A stretch of 64,000 nt of DNA from Kiloniella laminariae DSM 19542 (GCF_000374005.1 NZ_KB893137.1:56839-120838), one strand, 5' to 3'; positions 25,800 through 34,971 are shown, numbered from the stretch's first letter. The notes: generated from the sequence alone by a model not told the origin. A program made the numbers and translations.

Positions 25800-26525
25800 A
25801 TGGAGCGGATCTACAAGGCTTGTTTACTGATTATCGGTAACGAAATTCTCTCTGGCCGGACCCAGGATGCCAATATGGCGTTTCTTGGGGAAAAGCTGAA
25901 TGATCTCGGAATACGGCTTGATGAAGCCCGGGTTATTCCCGACGTTGCCGAGCGCATTGTTGCCACGGTGAACGACGTTCGCGACAGGTTTGATTATGTA
26001 TTTACGACCGGAGGGATCGGACCGACCCATGATGATATTACATCACAGTGCATTGCCGATGCCTTTGCAGTCCCTCTAATCCTTCATCCGGAAGCACATC
26101 GCTTGATGCTTGATTTTTATGGGCAGGAACAGCTGACAGAGGCGCGTTTGCGCATGGCCCATGTGCCGGAGGGGGCTGAACTGGTCGAAAATGACATCTC
26201 GATTGCACCGGGTTATCGCATGGGCAATGTTTTTGTGATGGCCGGTGTGCCGAAGATCATGCAGTCGATGTTTGCCAAGCTTGCACCTGGCCTGACCGGT
26301 GGATTGCCGATGATCTCGAAGACCTTGAGCAGTTCAGCCAAGGAGGGAGAGATTGCAGGGGATCTCAAAGCCGTTCAGGAAAAATTTCCTGCGGTAGATA
26401 TCGGCAGTTACCCTTTCATGGGAAAAGGAGGCACGGGGGTGCGGATTGTGATGCGTTCAACTGATCAGCAACTGCTTGATTTTTGTGCCGAACAGATTGC
26501 GGAAATCCTGATGCGTCATGGGTAG
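25800..26525 (+). CDS. Molybdopterin-binding domain protein (CinA N-terminal-like)
   Basis: A 241-residue stand-alone MoCF/CinA-type domain protein. Features are ACLLIIGNEILSGRTQDANM, the FTTGGIGPTHDDIT nucleotide-binding loop and GVPKIMQSMF, all typical of the COG1058 group. The C-terminal deamidase domain of full-length CinA is absent. It could act on nucleotides such as ADP-ribose or FAD precursors, or bind molybdopterin, but sequence does not decide. ATG codons occur at 25797 and 25800, and either could be used. Confidence 0.88.
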   Translation: MERIYKACLLIIGNEILSGRTQDANMAFLGEKLNDLGIRLDEARVIPDVAERIVATVNDVRDRFDYVFTTGGIGPTHDDITSQCIADAFAVPLILHPEAHRLMLDFYGQEQLTEARLRMAHVPEGAELVENDISIAPGYRMGNVFVMAGVPKIMQSMFAKLAPGLTGGLPMISKTLSSSAKEGEIAGDLKAVQEKFPAVDIGSYPFMGKGGTGVRIVMRSTDQQLLDFCAEQIAEILMRHG

Positions 26526-26849
26526 GTTTTCGAAAGTAGAAAATGGGTATGGCTTTGGAATATAAGTTAAAAATAAATTTAATAGCCTTTGGGGAATTCC
26601 AATTTTTTGGATTTATTGGCTGGAAAGTTGAAGGAGAATAATAATAATTCTCAGTTCAAATTGAGTAATTCCTGGCACTTCGGTTTAATAGTTCGATCCC
26701 GAGACAATAAACGACTGCTGTGTTGCTGAAGGCAATAGCTCTGTCAGCCTTAAATCTGTTTATTTTCTTGTTATTTTTTGTAAATCAAGTCACTTTGTAT
26801 AGATGGGATTTTATGTAAATGCACTGAAATCGATGGGGGATCGGTCGAT
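26526..26849. other. AT-rich intergenic region upstream of the PilZ gene
   Basis: A 324-base gap. It holds a small inverted repeat GAGAAT/ATTCTC (26634-26652) and, near the right end, TTTTTG-N17-TATAGA as a weak promoter for the PilZ gene. No gene or RNA was recognised in it. Confidence 0.4.
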
Positions 26850-27185
26850 ATGCAAGATGCTTTGAATGCAAAGATTGATGAACGCCGCGGCCGTACAAGG
26901 GTGAATGCGGGTCTGAACGGCTGTCTTAAATTTGGGCCTGAATTGACGACGGATTGTGAAGTTCTTGATGTTTCTGTAACCGGTGTACAGGTTCTTTTGA
27001 CTGATACAGTACCGCTGAACAGTGATGTAACCCTGATTTTACCGGGCTCGGTTCACTTTGGTGGCGAGGTCGTCTGGCGCCATGGTCTGAAGGTTGGCCT
27101 CAAGTTCCGGAACTCGCCCGAGAAAATTGCCGAGCGACTGGCCGGAGTTCTGAACCAGGACACAATGCGACAACTTCACAGTTAG
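26850..27185 (+). CDS. PilZ domain protein (cyclic-di-GMP binding)
   Basis: A 111-residue single-domain PilZ protein. The c-di-GMP motifs are complete: the RxxxR element in ERRGRTRVN (Arg13 and Arg17) and DxSxxG as D40-V-S-V-T-G45. It is therefore a likely c-di-GMP receptor acting on motility or surface behaviour through an unseen partner. It is monocistronic and ends at a terminator. Confidence 0.93.
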   Translation: MQDALNAKIDERRGRTRVNAGLNGCLKFGPELTTDCEVLDVSVTGVQVLLTDTVPLNSDVTLILPGSVHFGGEVVWRHGLKVGLKFRNSPEKIAERLAGVLNQDTMRQLHS

Positions 27186-27222
27186 GCATGATGGATTAAT
27201 ACTGTCTATTCTACAGATTAAT

Positions 27223-27257
27223 AAAGCCTCTGTGTATGATCACAGAGGCTTTGTTTT
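27223..27257. terminator. Bidirectional terminator
   Basis: A 12-base-pair perfect stem (27223-27234 with 27241-27252, TATGAT loop) with T-rich flank lies between the PilZ gene and the convergent gamma-glutamylcyclotransferase-like gene. Confidence 0.88.
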
Positions 27258-27289
27258 TGTGAAGTTTCTTGAGATGGCATGTACGCTGC

Positions 27290-27817
27290 TTAGTGGGACA
27301 GTCCGCGTTTGAGGGGGCGCGTGTTTTTTTCTTCAAACTCTTCAGTCAACTGATCCCAGTATTTTAAAGCTTCCGGGATCGACATTTTCCCGTAGGCGTC
27401 CATAAACGCGCTGGCCAGGGGCAGGAAGGCCGCTTTTTCTGTGGTCTGCCAGACATTCAGACGCCAGATATCACCAGAAGTCTTGATACCTTCCCCTGTT
27501 GCAAAACCGAGAGCCTCCAGTTTGCTGTTCCCGTCATCAAGGGTGAAGGGCACCAGGTCGTATTCTCCTGTTTCATAAAACAGAATTCTGTCGACATCTG
27601 TTTCGCTCAATCCCTCTGCAATCATGACTGTTGCTTTCCCGCCGGGACAGGGTACCAGCACAGGATAGCTTTCCTTGACTTCCCGTTCACAGCGATAGCC
27701 TTCCAGGATGCCTGGTCTCAATTGGGTCTGATCAATAGCTCGACCGGTTACTGTTTCGAGTACATCGGGATCCATCAAGGAACCAAAGAAGAAAAGGCGC
27801 TGACCTAGCATAAGCAT
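27290..27817 (-). CDS. Gamma-glutamylcyclotransferase-like (AIG2 family) protein
   Basis: A 175-residue protein with the GGCT fold signature FFGSLMDPDVLETVTG at the N-terminus and the candidate acid-base glutamate in LFYETGEYDLVPF. The AIG2/GGACT-like family cleaves or cyclises gamma-glutamyl amines; the substrate here is unknown. In-frame ATGs at 27817 and 27811 are both possible. Confidence 0.85.
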   Translation of the reverse strand: MLMLGQRLFFFGSLMDPDVLETVTGRAIDQTQLRPGILEGYRCEREVKESYPVLVPCPGGKATVMIAEGLSETDVDRILFYETGEYDLVPFTLDDGNSKLEALGFATGEGIKTSGDIWRLNVWQTTEKAAFLPLASAFMDAYGKMSIPEALKYWDQLTEEFEEKNTRPLKRGLSH

Positions 27818-27958
27818 TACTCCGTCGTGCCAGAAGGACCGGCAGTTATCATTTTTTGCAAAAAGTTCTTTTTCATCCGCTGCAGGTGATCTCTGGAGGA
27901 GGGATCACAGTCAGTTCGGAAAAGGGGACTTGCTCATCTGTTGTTGAAAGAAGGAGAG

Positions 27959-28302
27959 TGGTGCGGACGGCGGGACTTGAACCCGCACGACCGAAGTCAA
28001 CGGATTTTCTTACCTGCTACGGTTTTCACCGCCACCGTGTGACAATAGATCACCCGGCGTTTGGGGTCTGGACTATCCCTTCACCATAATCAGCGCATAC
28101 CACACTGTTGCCTGATCTTAGGTGCTGCCCGTCTAGTCTCTACACCTTCCTGTTCCTCTTGCGAAGTTCAGGCTTGGCTCGGGATTGGCATAGACCTTTA
28201 GGTTTCAGCTTTCCCCGAATTTGAGCAGTTCTACTCCAAGGGTTTCCCCAAGGGCACTCAACGTTTTAAGTCCGGCGTGTCTACCAATTCCACCACGTCC
28301 GC
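27959..28302 (-). tRNA. tRNA-Leu(UAA), interrupted by a group I intron, CCA encoded
   Basis: Read leftward from 28302. The 5' exon is 28302-28268 (acceptor GCGGACG, D-arm GTGG...GACAC, anticodon stem CCGGA, loop CTT) and the 3' exon is 28008-27959. The 3' exon carries AAAA, the stem, a variable arm GAC-TTCG-GTC, the T-arm GCGGG-TTCAAGT-CCCGC, acceptor CGTCCGC, discriminator A and an encoded CCA. Joined exons give an 85-base class II tRNA with loop CTTAAAA, hence anticodon UAA. The outermost anticodon-stem pair is a C-U mismatch. An upstream TTGACA (28361-28356) could be its -35 box. Confidence 0.93.
28009..28267 (-). other. Group I intron (IC3-like) in the tRNA-Leu(UAA) anticodon loop
   Basis: A 259-base self-splicing type intron inserted after U34, the same site as the cyanobacterial and plastid tRNA-Leu introns. 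On the minus strand the conserved core elements appear in order: P-like AATTCGGGGAAAGCTGAAA, Q-like AATCCCGAGCCAAGCC, R-like GTAGAGACTAGACGGGC and S-like AAGGGATAGTCCAGACC. The exon end ACTT can pair with GAGT in the intron start, giving the usual U-G at the 5' splice site. The intron ends in G. No homing endonuclease frame is present. Confidence 0.92.
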
Positions 28303-28507
28303 ACGTGTTGTCTTCGACACTCTACGGGGAATTCTCTCGCCCGAAAGAAGAGAGGTGTCAATGATTCGTTTCCTGTATCAGGAATTTTTCCAGAAGAAGG
28401 ACGAAGTAAACATCCTGGCTTCGAATTAGATTTTCTGTGGGGTTTCAAGCAAGGAAGGAGTGGATGACCGGGTTCCTTTTGTGCTCTCTTATTTTAACAG
28501 CGGCTTT

Positions 28508-29485
28508 TCAGGAGGTCTCCCCGCTGCTCAGCAGTTTTCTTTCGCGGGCGCGGTCCAGATCAACTTCGATGTTGGGGACAAAATCATCAGCTTTGGCTTC
28601 GGAAAGCAACCATTCCCGAAAAGCTCTGATCTTGGTGATTTCCGAGGTGCTGTAGGGTGAAACCACATAATACTGATAGTTCGCAGGCGCGCGGGGGCCA
28701 AAGGGGCAGACCAGCCGCCCGGCCTTGAGGTCGTCATAGGTCAGAGATGTTCGCCCCAAAGCGATGCCCTGGCCCTCGATTGCCGCCTGAAGGATCAGGC
28801 TTGAATCGCTATAGCCGGGGCCTCGGTTTGGATCAACGCCCGTGACCCCGGCCAGCTGCAACCAGCGCCGCCAGTTCACGGCAAAAGGCTCCTCGCCTAC
28901 ATCATCGTGCAACAGGGTGTGGAATCTGAGATCTTCCGGTGTCTTGAGAGGCAGAGGTCCTTTGAGCAGGTGTGGGCTACAGACAACCAGACTTTCGTCC
29001 TTCATCATCTGATCAACTTGGAGTCCGGGGTATTGGCCGCTGCCAAAGCGGATTGCCATATCAACATCATCACGGTTGAAGTTGACCTTGTTGATCGTGG
29101 CCGAAACCAGAATATCGATTTCGGGATGCAGGCGGCGGAATTTCGGCAGGCGCGGTAAAAGCCATTTTGCGGCAAAAGAAGGCATAACAGACACCTTGAG
29201 GGCGCCACGATCCCCACCATCATAGAGTTTCTGGGTGGTGGATTTTATGATGTCAAAAGCCTTGCTGACGGCAGGTAAAAGAATCTGGGCTTCATCAGTT
29301 AAAATAAGGCGACGGTTCATCCGCCGAAACAGCTGGATGCCCAGATGATCTTCGAGCGATTTTATCTGATGACTGACGGCAGCCTGTGTCACAAACAGTT
29401 CCTGGGCGGCTTTCGTGAAGGAAAGGTGCCTTGCAGCAGCTTCAAAAGCGCGGAGCGCGTTCAGTGGGGGCAGGGGTCTGAGCAT
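28508..29485 (-). CDS. LysR family regulator (GcvA-like)
   Basis: A 325-residue transcription factor. The N-terminal winged helix (PLNALRAFEAAARHLSFTKAAQELFVTQAAVSHQIKSLEDHLG) matches the GcvA subgroup, and the effector domain has the usual AIRFGSGQYPGL and AIEGQGIALGR segments. It is divergent from a DUF1127 gene, a pairing common in Alphaproteobacteria, and probably controls it and itself. The shared upstream region (29486-29627) is AT-rich. Ligand unknown. Confidence 0.92.
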   Translation of the reverse strand: MLRPLPPLNALRAFEAAARHLSFTKAAQELFVTQAAVSHQIKSLEDHLGIQLFRRMNRRLILTDEAQILLPAVSKAFDIIKSTTQKLYDGGDRGALKVSVMPSFAAKWLLPRLPKFRRLHPEIDILVSATINKVNFNRDDVDMAIRFGSGQYPGLQVDQMMKDESLVVCSPHLLKGPLPLKTPEDLRFHTLLHDDVGEEPFAVNWRRWLQLAGVTGVDPNRGPGYSDSSLILQAAIEGQGIALGRTSLTYDDLKAGRLVCPFGPRAPANYQYYVVSPYSTSEITKIRAFREWLLSEAKADDFVPNIEVDLDRARERKLLSSGETS

Positions 29486-29627
29486 GATTTCACATCAAAA
29501 AAACTAATCTGATATATGAAATAACATCGTTTGAGAAACAAAGCAATTGCTCCTACCTTAGTTGTACCAAAGATAATTGAGACAGGCGATCCAGCGTGGT
29601 TCGCATTTTCGGATAAGGAGAATTGTC

Positions 29628-29864
29628 ATGGCAAATGTAACAATGCACAAAGGTTATGCCTTGGGTGAGTTGCGTATCAACAAGCCAGGCATGACTTTTC
29701 TGATGACCCCGGTAACCTTTATTGCCTCCGTCCTTCTGGCTTGGCAAGAGCGCTTGAACGAGCGTGCAGCGCTGCGCGAAATCGACAGCCATCTGCTGCG
29801 GGATATGGGGATTTCAGCCGAAGAAGCGCAGAAGGAAGCCGCCAAACCTTTTTGGTCGATCTAG
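29628..29864 (+). CDS. DUF1127 domain protein
   Basis: A 78-residue protein ending in the arginine-containing DUF1127 module, here NERAALREIDSHLLRDMGISAEEAQKEAAKPFW. A hydrophobic patch MTFLMTPVTFIASVLLAW precedes it. DUF1127 proteins in Rhizobiales have been tied to RNA turnover and phosphate or carbon responses. The start at 29628 has a perfect AAGGAG box; the frame is open from 29577. The gene ends before a strong terminator. Confidence 0.9.
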   Translation: MANVTMHKGYALGELRINKPGMTFLMTPVTFIASVLLAWQERLNERAALREIDSHLLRDMGISAEEAQKEAAKPFWSI

Positions 29865-29946
29865 GATTTCAAAGTCGACCCTGCCCCGGCACGCTACCGG
29901 GTACCCTCCGGGGATAGCGTAAATCTTTCCTCTTTGAGGAATACCC

Positions 29947-29990
29947 AAAAGCCTGACAAAAGCGGCCGACGCTTGTGTCAGGCTTTTGTG
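29947..29990 (+). terminator. Rho-independent terminator after the DUF1127 gene
   Basis: A 17-base-pair stem with one A-G mismatch (29947-29963 with 29971-29987) is followed by a short T tract. Upstream, 29889-29917 holds a smaller GC-rich hairpin. Confidence 0.85.
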
Positions 29991-29999
29991 GTTTCAGGA

Positions 30000-30076
30000 C
30001 TAGTGGTTCGGTTCCAACATTTGCATCCCCTCTCGGCAAGTTCAGGTGCAAATGTTGGGATCAAAAGCTCCACTAG
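30000..30076. repeat. Palindromic repeat element with CTAGTGG ends, copy B
   Basis: A 77-base imperfect palindrome bounded by CTAGTGG and CCACTAG, with inner arms CATTTGCA (30018-30025) and TGCAAATG (30047-30054), extended to CAACATTTGCA in both arms. The inverted right arm matches the left arm of the element at 12194-12272 over CTAGTGGARCTTTTGA and CATTTG with the same six-base spacing. It sits between the DUF1127 terminator and the end of the convergent nadK gene. Confidence 0.7.
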
Positions 30077-30136
30077 GTGATGATTTCACTGGTCCGATAA
30101 GCGGGGACTTGGGGCGTTTCAATCTGTTCCAGGCTT

Positions 30137-30904
30137 TCAGGGCAAAAATTGTTCGCGGATAATGCGTTCTTCCAGATTGTGTTCCAAATCAAACAGCAGG
30201 TTTAAGGATACAGAAGTGTCCTGGCGGACTGTGACCTGTTTGACATGTTTGATCTCGGTAAAGTCAGCGGCGGCAGAGAGGGGCCGTTTTTCGGTATCCA
30301 GCGTGCGAAAGGAAACCTCTGCCGTTGCTGGCAGGAGAGCACCGCGCCATCTGCGAGGGCGGAAGGCACTGATTGGTGTCATGGCCAGCAGGGATGCGCT
30401 GATTGGAATGATGGGGCCGTGGGCAGAGAGGTTGTAAGCCGTACTTCCGGCAGGGGTTGAAACAATAACCCCGTCACAGACAAGCTCTTCCATCCGTTCT
30501 ATGCCGTCGATATCAATTCCTATTCCGGCTGCCTGACGGCTTTCCCGGTGCAGCGAGACTTCGTTGATGGCGAGGGCCTCATGTCTTTGACCACTTACAG
30601 TAAGCACGGACATGCGCAAGGGATGGAGGGTAACCGTGACGGCCTGTTCAATGCGGGTATCCAGAGCGTCTTCATCATAACGGTTGAGCAAAAATCCTAC
30701 AGTTCCCCGGTTCATACCATAGATTGGTATTTCAAGCCCGATGTACTGATGCAGCGTTTCCAGCATAAAACCATCGCCTCCCAAGGCGACGATAACATCG
30801 GCCTGCTCGGGGGCGACCGCTTGATAGCGTTTGGTTAGACGCTCCAGCGCATTGGTTGCTTTTTCGCTGTCGGAGGCAACAAATGCAAGATGCTTTCTGC
30901 TCAT
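30137..30904 (-). CDS. nadK: NAD kinase
   Basis: ATP-dependent NAD kinase making NADP. The 255-residue form starting [16 protein letters not shown] has the usual alphaproteobacterial length. The frame remains open to 30949, but those 15 residues do not fit the family. The catalytic GGDG motif ([14 protein letters not shown]), NEVSLHR and [21 protein letters not shown] are all intact. Confidence 0.95.
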   Translation of the reverse strand: MSRKHLAFVASDSEKATNALERLTKRYQAVAPEQADVIVALGGDGFMLETLHQYIGLEIPIYGMNRGTVGFLLNRYDEDALDTRIEQAVTVTLHPLRMSVLTVSGQRHEALAINEVSLHRESRQAAGIGIDIDGIERMEELVCDGVIVSTPAGSTAYNLSAHGPIIPISASLLAMTPISAFRPRRWRGALLPATAEVSFRTLDTEKRPLSAAADFTEIKHVKQVTVRQDTSVSLNLLFDLEHNLEERIIREQFLP

Positions 30905-31124
30905 GGCTACTGCCTTACTCCCGGCTGTCATGGTGCAGGACCACAACATTCATTTTCACAAAGGATAACAATAGACTGACAGCGGGGAGAAGCACTGTCA
31001 AAATGTCTCGGTGTTCGAGTCTGTGAAAATTCCTTTTTCCCGGTTTGTTGCAGTTTCAAGGGGTTGTAAGGAGAACTCTGACTCGAGCGAGATTGAGTTT
31101 TAGGCCTTAAGGGGGAATCCCATA

Positions 31125-31595
31125 GTGTTTCGCATATTCTTTGCCCTGTTATCTTTGCTGATTATTTTCCAGTCAGCACAGGCGGAAGACCGCCATGCCG
31201 GTTATTATTATCCCGAGCCGATTTACCGGGAGATCTATCATGCCCGGGCAAAGCCACTGGAAACAGCGAGCCGGAAAACCCGTGTTGCTTTTGTTACGGC
31301 GATCACCCAGGAGAACATGAAGCGGGAGTTCCCGCCGGAAGCCGCAATTTTTGCCAAAGGCGAAGATGCCGAGAAACTGATTATTGTCGGGCTGGTCGAT
31401 GGTCGTCTTGATACGATTTATCGGGCGAGAGCGATTTTCGCCAATATGACTGCTGCTGTACGTACCCTGCCGATCTTTCAGGAGCTGGGCGTGCAGGATG
31501 TTTTCACCTTCTTTGATTTGGCGGCTTTGATGGGCTTCAAGCAAGTCACCATCACCAATGGTCGCAATTTTACCCATCAGGTTGTCTTGCAGTGA
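31125..31595 (+). CDS. Exported protein of unknown function
   Basis: A 156-residue protein with a Sec signal peptide (MFRIFFALLSLLIIFQSAQA) and mature start EDRHAGYYYPEPIYREIYHARA. The body is a compact alpha/beta-looking domain with KTRVAFVTAITQENMKREFPPEAAIFAKGEDAEKLIIVGL and ends FKQVTITNGRNFTHQVVL. I do not recognise the family with confidence. The start is a GTG preceded by AAGGGGGAA. It is probably co-oriented with the MFS gene 59 bases downstream. Confidence 0.7.
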   Translation: MFRIFFALLSLLIIFQSAQAEDRHAGYYYPEPIYREIYHARAKPLETASRKTRVAFVTAITQENMKREFPPEAAIFAKGEDAEKLIIVGLVDGRLDTIYRARAIFANMTAAVRTLPIFQELGVQDVFTFFDLAALMGFKQVTITNGRNFTHQVVLQ

Positions 31596-31654
31596 ATAGA
31601 ATTCCCCAAAAGAGATAACCAGAAGAGAAACCTTGTGAAAGATTATATCCGATC

Positions 31655-32893
31655 ATGATCTTGCGTGTGTTCCTGCCTTTCGCCCTGGGGTACTTCCTGT
31701 CTTTTCTTTTACGGGTAGTTAATGCCGTCATTGCACCTGACCTGGTCAGTGAACTGGACCTTGATGCCTCTGATCTGGGCCTGATGACCAGTACATTCTT
31801 TATTGCCTTTGCTGCAACCCAGTTACCGCTGGGATTGCTGCTGGATCGTTATGGTCCGCGCAAGGTGGAAAGTCTGTTGATGCTCTTTACCGCGGCGGGC
31901 TGCCTGCTGTTTTTCTGGGCCGAAGCTTTTCCCCTGCTGTTGCTTGGCCGGGCCATGATCGGTTTTGGTGTGTCGGCTTGTATGATGGCGGCTTTCAAGG
32001 CCTATGTCAGCTGGGTACCAAAGGAAAGGTTGCCACTGATCAATGGCTGCCATCTCGCGGCTGGGGGGCTTGGCGCCATCGCGGGCACGGCTCCGGTGGA
32101 GTTCCTTGCGGGTGAAATCGGTTGGCGAGGGATTTTCCTGGTGTTTGCCGGCCTGTCTGTTGTGATTTCGTTTCTGATCTATTTTGTTATTCCGCGCCGG
32201 GGCGAAATTCCGCCTCTTCTGTCGGCGGGACAGCAGTTTCGGGAATACGGCCAGATTTTCCGAAGTCGTTATTTCTGGCGCATAGCCCCCTTTACCATCA
32301 TGTCGCAGGCTGCATTTTTTGCCCTGCAGGCGCTTTGGTCCGGACCCTGGTTGCGTGATGTCGCCGGTCTGGAACGCGACCTTGTCGCCTCGACACTGGG
32401 CTTTATTGCCATCGCGGTTTTTGCCGGATTTCTGGTCGGTGGTTTTCTGACAGACTGGCTGCGCCGTCATCAGATCAGCCCGATCACAGTCGGCTGTATC
32501 GGGATGCAGCTCTGTCTTCTGCCCCATGCGCTGTTGCTGGTTGCGGATGACTTTTCTTACCTGCAGCTTTCAGCCGTCTGGATGAGCTTTGCTCTGTTCG
32601 GTACCGGGGGGTATCTGGTTTACCCTGGACTTTCCCAGCACTTCCCGGCCGACCTTGCCGGGCGGGTGAACACAGGGCTGAATTCCATGGTCTTTACCAT
32701 GGCTTTTGCTGCGCAGTGGGTTGTCGGTGAAATTATCGAACTCTGGCCGTTACAGGAAAGCGGGGGCTATGCGGTCGAAGGATATCAGGCCGGTATTATC
32801 CTGCTGCTTTGTGCCCAGATTCTGGCTGTGGCCTGGTATTATCTCCAGCCGCTGATCGTGAATAAAACCAGCCCCTCAGCCGAGGCTGGTTAA
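31655..32893 (+). CDS. Major facilitator superfamily transporter
   Basis: A 412-residue MFS permease with 12 predicted membrane segments. The loop 2-3 motif is PLGLLLDRYGPRKVE (G-x3-D-R-x-G-x-R/K). It is related to the second MFS protein at 45624-46937: both have a P-x-G-x3-D-R-x-GPRK loop followed by a shared FL-x-GEIGWR segment after helix 5. Both neighbour molybdenum cofactor genes (moaA here). The substrate is unknown. The last codons form a short GC-rich hairpin (about 32867-32892). Confidence 0.85.
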   Translation: MILRVFLPFALGYFLSFLLRVVNAVIAPDLVSELDLDASDLGLMTSTFFIAFAATQLPLGLLLDRYGPRKVESLLMLFTAAGCLLFFWAEAFPLLLLGRAMIGFGVSACMMAAFKAYVSWVPKERLPLINGCHLAAGGLGAIAGTAPVEFLAGEIGWRGIFLVFAGLSVVISFLIYFVIPRRGEIPPLLSAGQQFREYGQIFRSRYFWRIAPFTIMSQAAFFALQALWSGPWLRDVAGLERDLVASTLGFIAIAVFAGFLVGGFLTDWLRRHQISPITVGCIGMQLCLLPHALLLVADDFSYLQLSAVWMSFALFGTGGYLVYPGLSQHFPADLAGRVNTGLNSMVFTMAFAAQWVVGEIIELWPLQESGGYAVEGYQAGIILLLCAQILAVAWYYLQPLIVNKTSPSAEAG

Positions 32894-32947
32894 GCAAGGG
32901 CAGCCGATCAGAATAGGGTAAAAGCTCTAGGCTAATTCCTTTTGTTA

Positions 32948-33994
32948 TTACCCGCCGGTGACGCTCATATGGCGGGCGACTGATGGCAGGGCGTCGCGGT
33001 CGATAATGAAATCGTGGCCTTTGGGTTTGCGGGCGATGGCTTTGAATATAGCCTGTTCCAAGGGGGCATCGCTGTCGCTGCTGCGCAGGGGCGCACGCAG
33101 GTCCATAGCGTCATCCTGCCCGAGGCAGAGATAGAGTGTCCCGGTGCAGGTCATGCGTACCCGGTTGCAGCTTTCACAGAAATTATGGGTCATGGGGGTG
33201 ATAAAGCCGATCTTGCCACCGGTTTCCCGGACCTCAACATAACGTGCCGGGCCCCCGGTTTGATAGTCGATTTCGTTCAGGCTCCAGCGGTCTGACAGCA
33301 GAGCGCGTACTTTGGTCAAGGGCAGATACTGGTCGACCCGGTCCTCGTTGCCGATATCGCCCATGGGCATGACTTCGATAAAGGTCAGATCAAAGCCTTC
33401 ATCACCACACCAGGAAACCAGGGTGTGCAGTTCGTCATCGTTTACCCCTTGAAGGGCGACTGTGTTGATTTTGACTTTCAGTCCAGCTTTTTTCGCCGCC
33501 TGCAGACCCTCCATTACCTGATCGAACTTGCCCCAGCGGGTGATGGCGGTGAATTTGTCGCTGTTGAGGGTGTCGAGCGAGACATTGATCCGGCGCATGC
33601 CCGCATCGGCCAGCTGCTGAGCGTATTTGCCCAGTTGGCTGCCGTTGGTGGTCAGGGTCATTTCACGCAAAGCCCCTGATTCGAGTTGCGGCGTCAGGCT
33701 GTTAAACAGTGCCATGATGTTCTTGCGCACCAGCGGCTCGCCCCCGGTAAAGCGCAATTTTTTGACCCCAAGCCGGATAAAGGCATTGGAAACCCGGGTC
33801 AGTTCCTCAATGGTCAGCAGTTCTTTTTTAGGTAGAAAATTCATGTCTTCCGACATGCAATAGACACAGCGAAAGTCACAGCGGTCTGTTACGGAAATCC
33901 GCAGATAATCAACCATGCGGCCAAAGGGGTCGACCATGCTGGGATGTCCCGTTGCCGTTTGTTTGGACAATTCTGTCGCTGTTGTCTGTGTCAT
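32948..33994 (-). CDS. moaA: GTP 3',8-cyclase (molybdenum cofactor biosynthesis protein A)
   Basis: Radical SAM enzyme that, with MoaC, turns GTP into cyclic pyranopterin monophosphate. The SAM cluster motif is CDFRCVYC (CxxxCxxC) near residue 39-46. The second cluster ligands are in [14 protein letters not shown]. The C-terminus ends in the required Gly-Gly (MSVTGG). Length 348 is typical. It is convergent with the MFS gene. Confidence 0.96.
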   Translation of the reverse strand: MTQTTATELSKQTATGHPSMVDPFGRMVDYLRISVTDRCDFRCVYCMSEDMNFLPKKELLTIEELTRVSNAFIRLGVKKLRFTGGEPLVRKNIMALFNSLTPQLESGALREMTLTTNGSQLGKYAQQLADAGMRRINVSLDTLNSDKFTAITRWGKFDQVMEGLQAAKKAGLKVKINTVALQGVNDDELHTLVSWCGDEGFDLTFIEVMPMGDIGNEDRVDQYLPLTKVRALLSDRWSLNEIDYQTGGPARYVEVRETGGKIGFITPMTHNFCESCNRVRMTCTGTLYLCLGQDDAMDLRAPLRSSDSDAPLEQAIFKAIARKPKGHDFIIDRDALPSVARHMSVTGG

Positions 33995-34104
33995 TGTTTT
34001 TCTGTCTCCTGAACAAAGGTCAGACTATCACCTCTTTTCCCTCGATGCACCTGTCACTTTGTCGCGAGGCTAACCTTGTTAGTCCTATTTGGGCGCGAGA
34101 GAGT

Positions 34105-34971
34105 TCACTTCAACTGAATATGAATATGGTCGTCGTGGCGGGCGGCGTTGCAGCCTGCGGGTCTGATCTTACTGTTGTTCAGACCGAGCCAGCTTTCGAG
34201 GTAAGGCTCGAGGAAGATCTTGCCGATCTGGTCCCGCGTCTTGCCACTTGTCAGAAAACCGAGTAGGGCACGGTTGCGCTCACGGTCCAGTGCAAGATCC
34301 CTGAAGAGGCCCTGTAATCCCTCCATCGACCAGCGCAGCATGCCGTCTCGGGCACAGGCGGGATGTGTTTCATAAGATCTGGCGGGAGCAAAAATCCAGT
34401 ACCCGAGGAACCAGCCGCCAGCCCCGGGGAGTTTCTCTCCGTCTGATTTTTTCTGGTAGAACAGGGCGAGGTCGAGTTTTTTTCCGTCCTGATGGCTTTT
34501 GTGCGGCAGCAGGGGGAAACCGTCGATGAAGGGAAAGTTGGCATCGAGATAGGTGGTGATGCTGCCGGGATACTGCCTGGCCATCTGGCGAGAGATATCT
34601 TCGAGCGATATCTTCATTTCCGGGACGACATAGTGGCGGTTGAGCAGACAATAGAGTGGTGAATTGGCAGCGTAGGGTGTCTGGTCCGAAGCAAAACAGT
34701 TCAGGGGAACCCGGCCAAACCCGGGAGCGATCTGGGGTAGGATCAAAAAGCTGATATTGCCATAGAGCAACAGGAAACAAAGGAGGCTGCTGCTTTTCCA
34801 ACCTGAGCCATAGCGGGCGACGAAAAGCCGCCCCATGCCCAAAGCCAGCCAGAGAAGTACCCCGCCGATCTGGGTCAGCACCGTTAGGAGGATAACCAGC
34901 AGGAGCGCAGTGAACAAGGCAAGGAGAGAGCGCCGGGTATAAAAAGGCCCGAGCAGGATTGTAAACAGCAT
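34105..34971 (-). CDS. Membrane-anchored LAS-type metallopeptidase-like protein (putative murein endopeptidase)
   Basis: A 288-residue protein with two or three N-terminal membrane segments (residues 1-80) and a soluble domain. That domain holds a possible zinc site of the LAS (MepA/M15/M74-like) type: His160-x6-Asp167 in SHQDGKKLDLAL and His282-x-His284 in RHDDHIHIQL at the extreme C-terminus. A further conserved-looking stretch is EPYLESWLGL. The start at 34971, five bases after the stop of the NlpC/P60 gene, removes an unrelated upstream extension of the frame (to 35385). Substrate and exact family are inferred from the motif spacing only. Confidence 0.65.
   Translation of the reverse strand: MLFTILLGPFYTRRSLLALFTALLLVILLTVLTQIGGVLLWLALGMGRLFVARYGSGWKSSSLLCFLLLYGNISFLILPQIAPGFGRVPLNCFASDQTPYAANSPLYCLLNRHYVVPEMKISLEDISRQMARQYPGSITTYLDANFPFIDGFPLLPHKSHQDGKKLDLALFYQKKSDGEKLPGAGGWFLGYWIFAPARSYETHPACARDGMLRWSMEGLQGLFRDLALDRERNRALLGFLTSGKTRDQIGKIFLEPYLESWLGLNNSKIRPAGCNAARHDDHIHIQLK

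Noticed and set aside
27856..28089. 77-codon plus-strand frame across the tRNA
   Set aside because: It reads the reverse strand of the tRNA-Leu 3' exon and intron; the TAGLEPARPKS-like peptide is the well-known artefact of reading a tRNA T-arm region.
27959..28320. Possible tmRNA or structured small RNA instead of a split tRNA
   Set aside because: Exons join into a complete class II tRNA-Leu with UAA anticodon, and the internal segment carries all four group I core elements.
29889..29917. GC-rich hairpin between the DUF1127 gene and its terminator
   Set aside because: Imperfect pairing and no T tract; noted only as possible mRNA structure.
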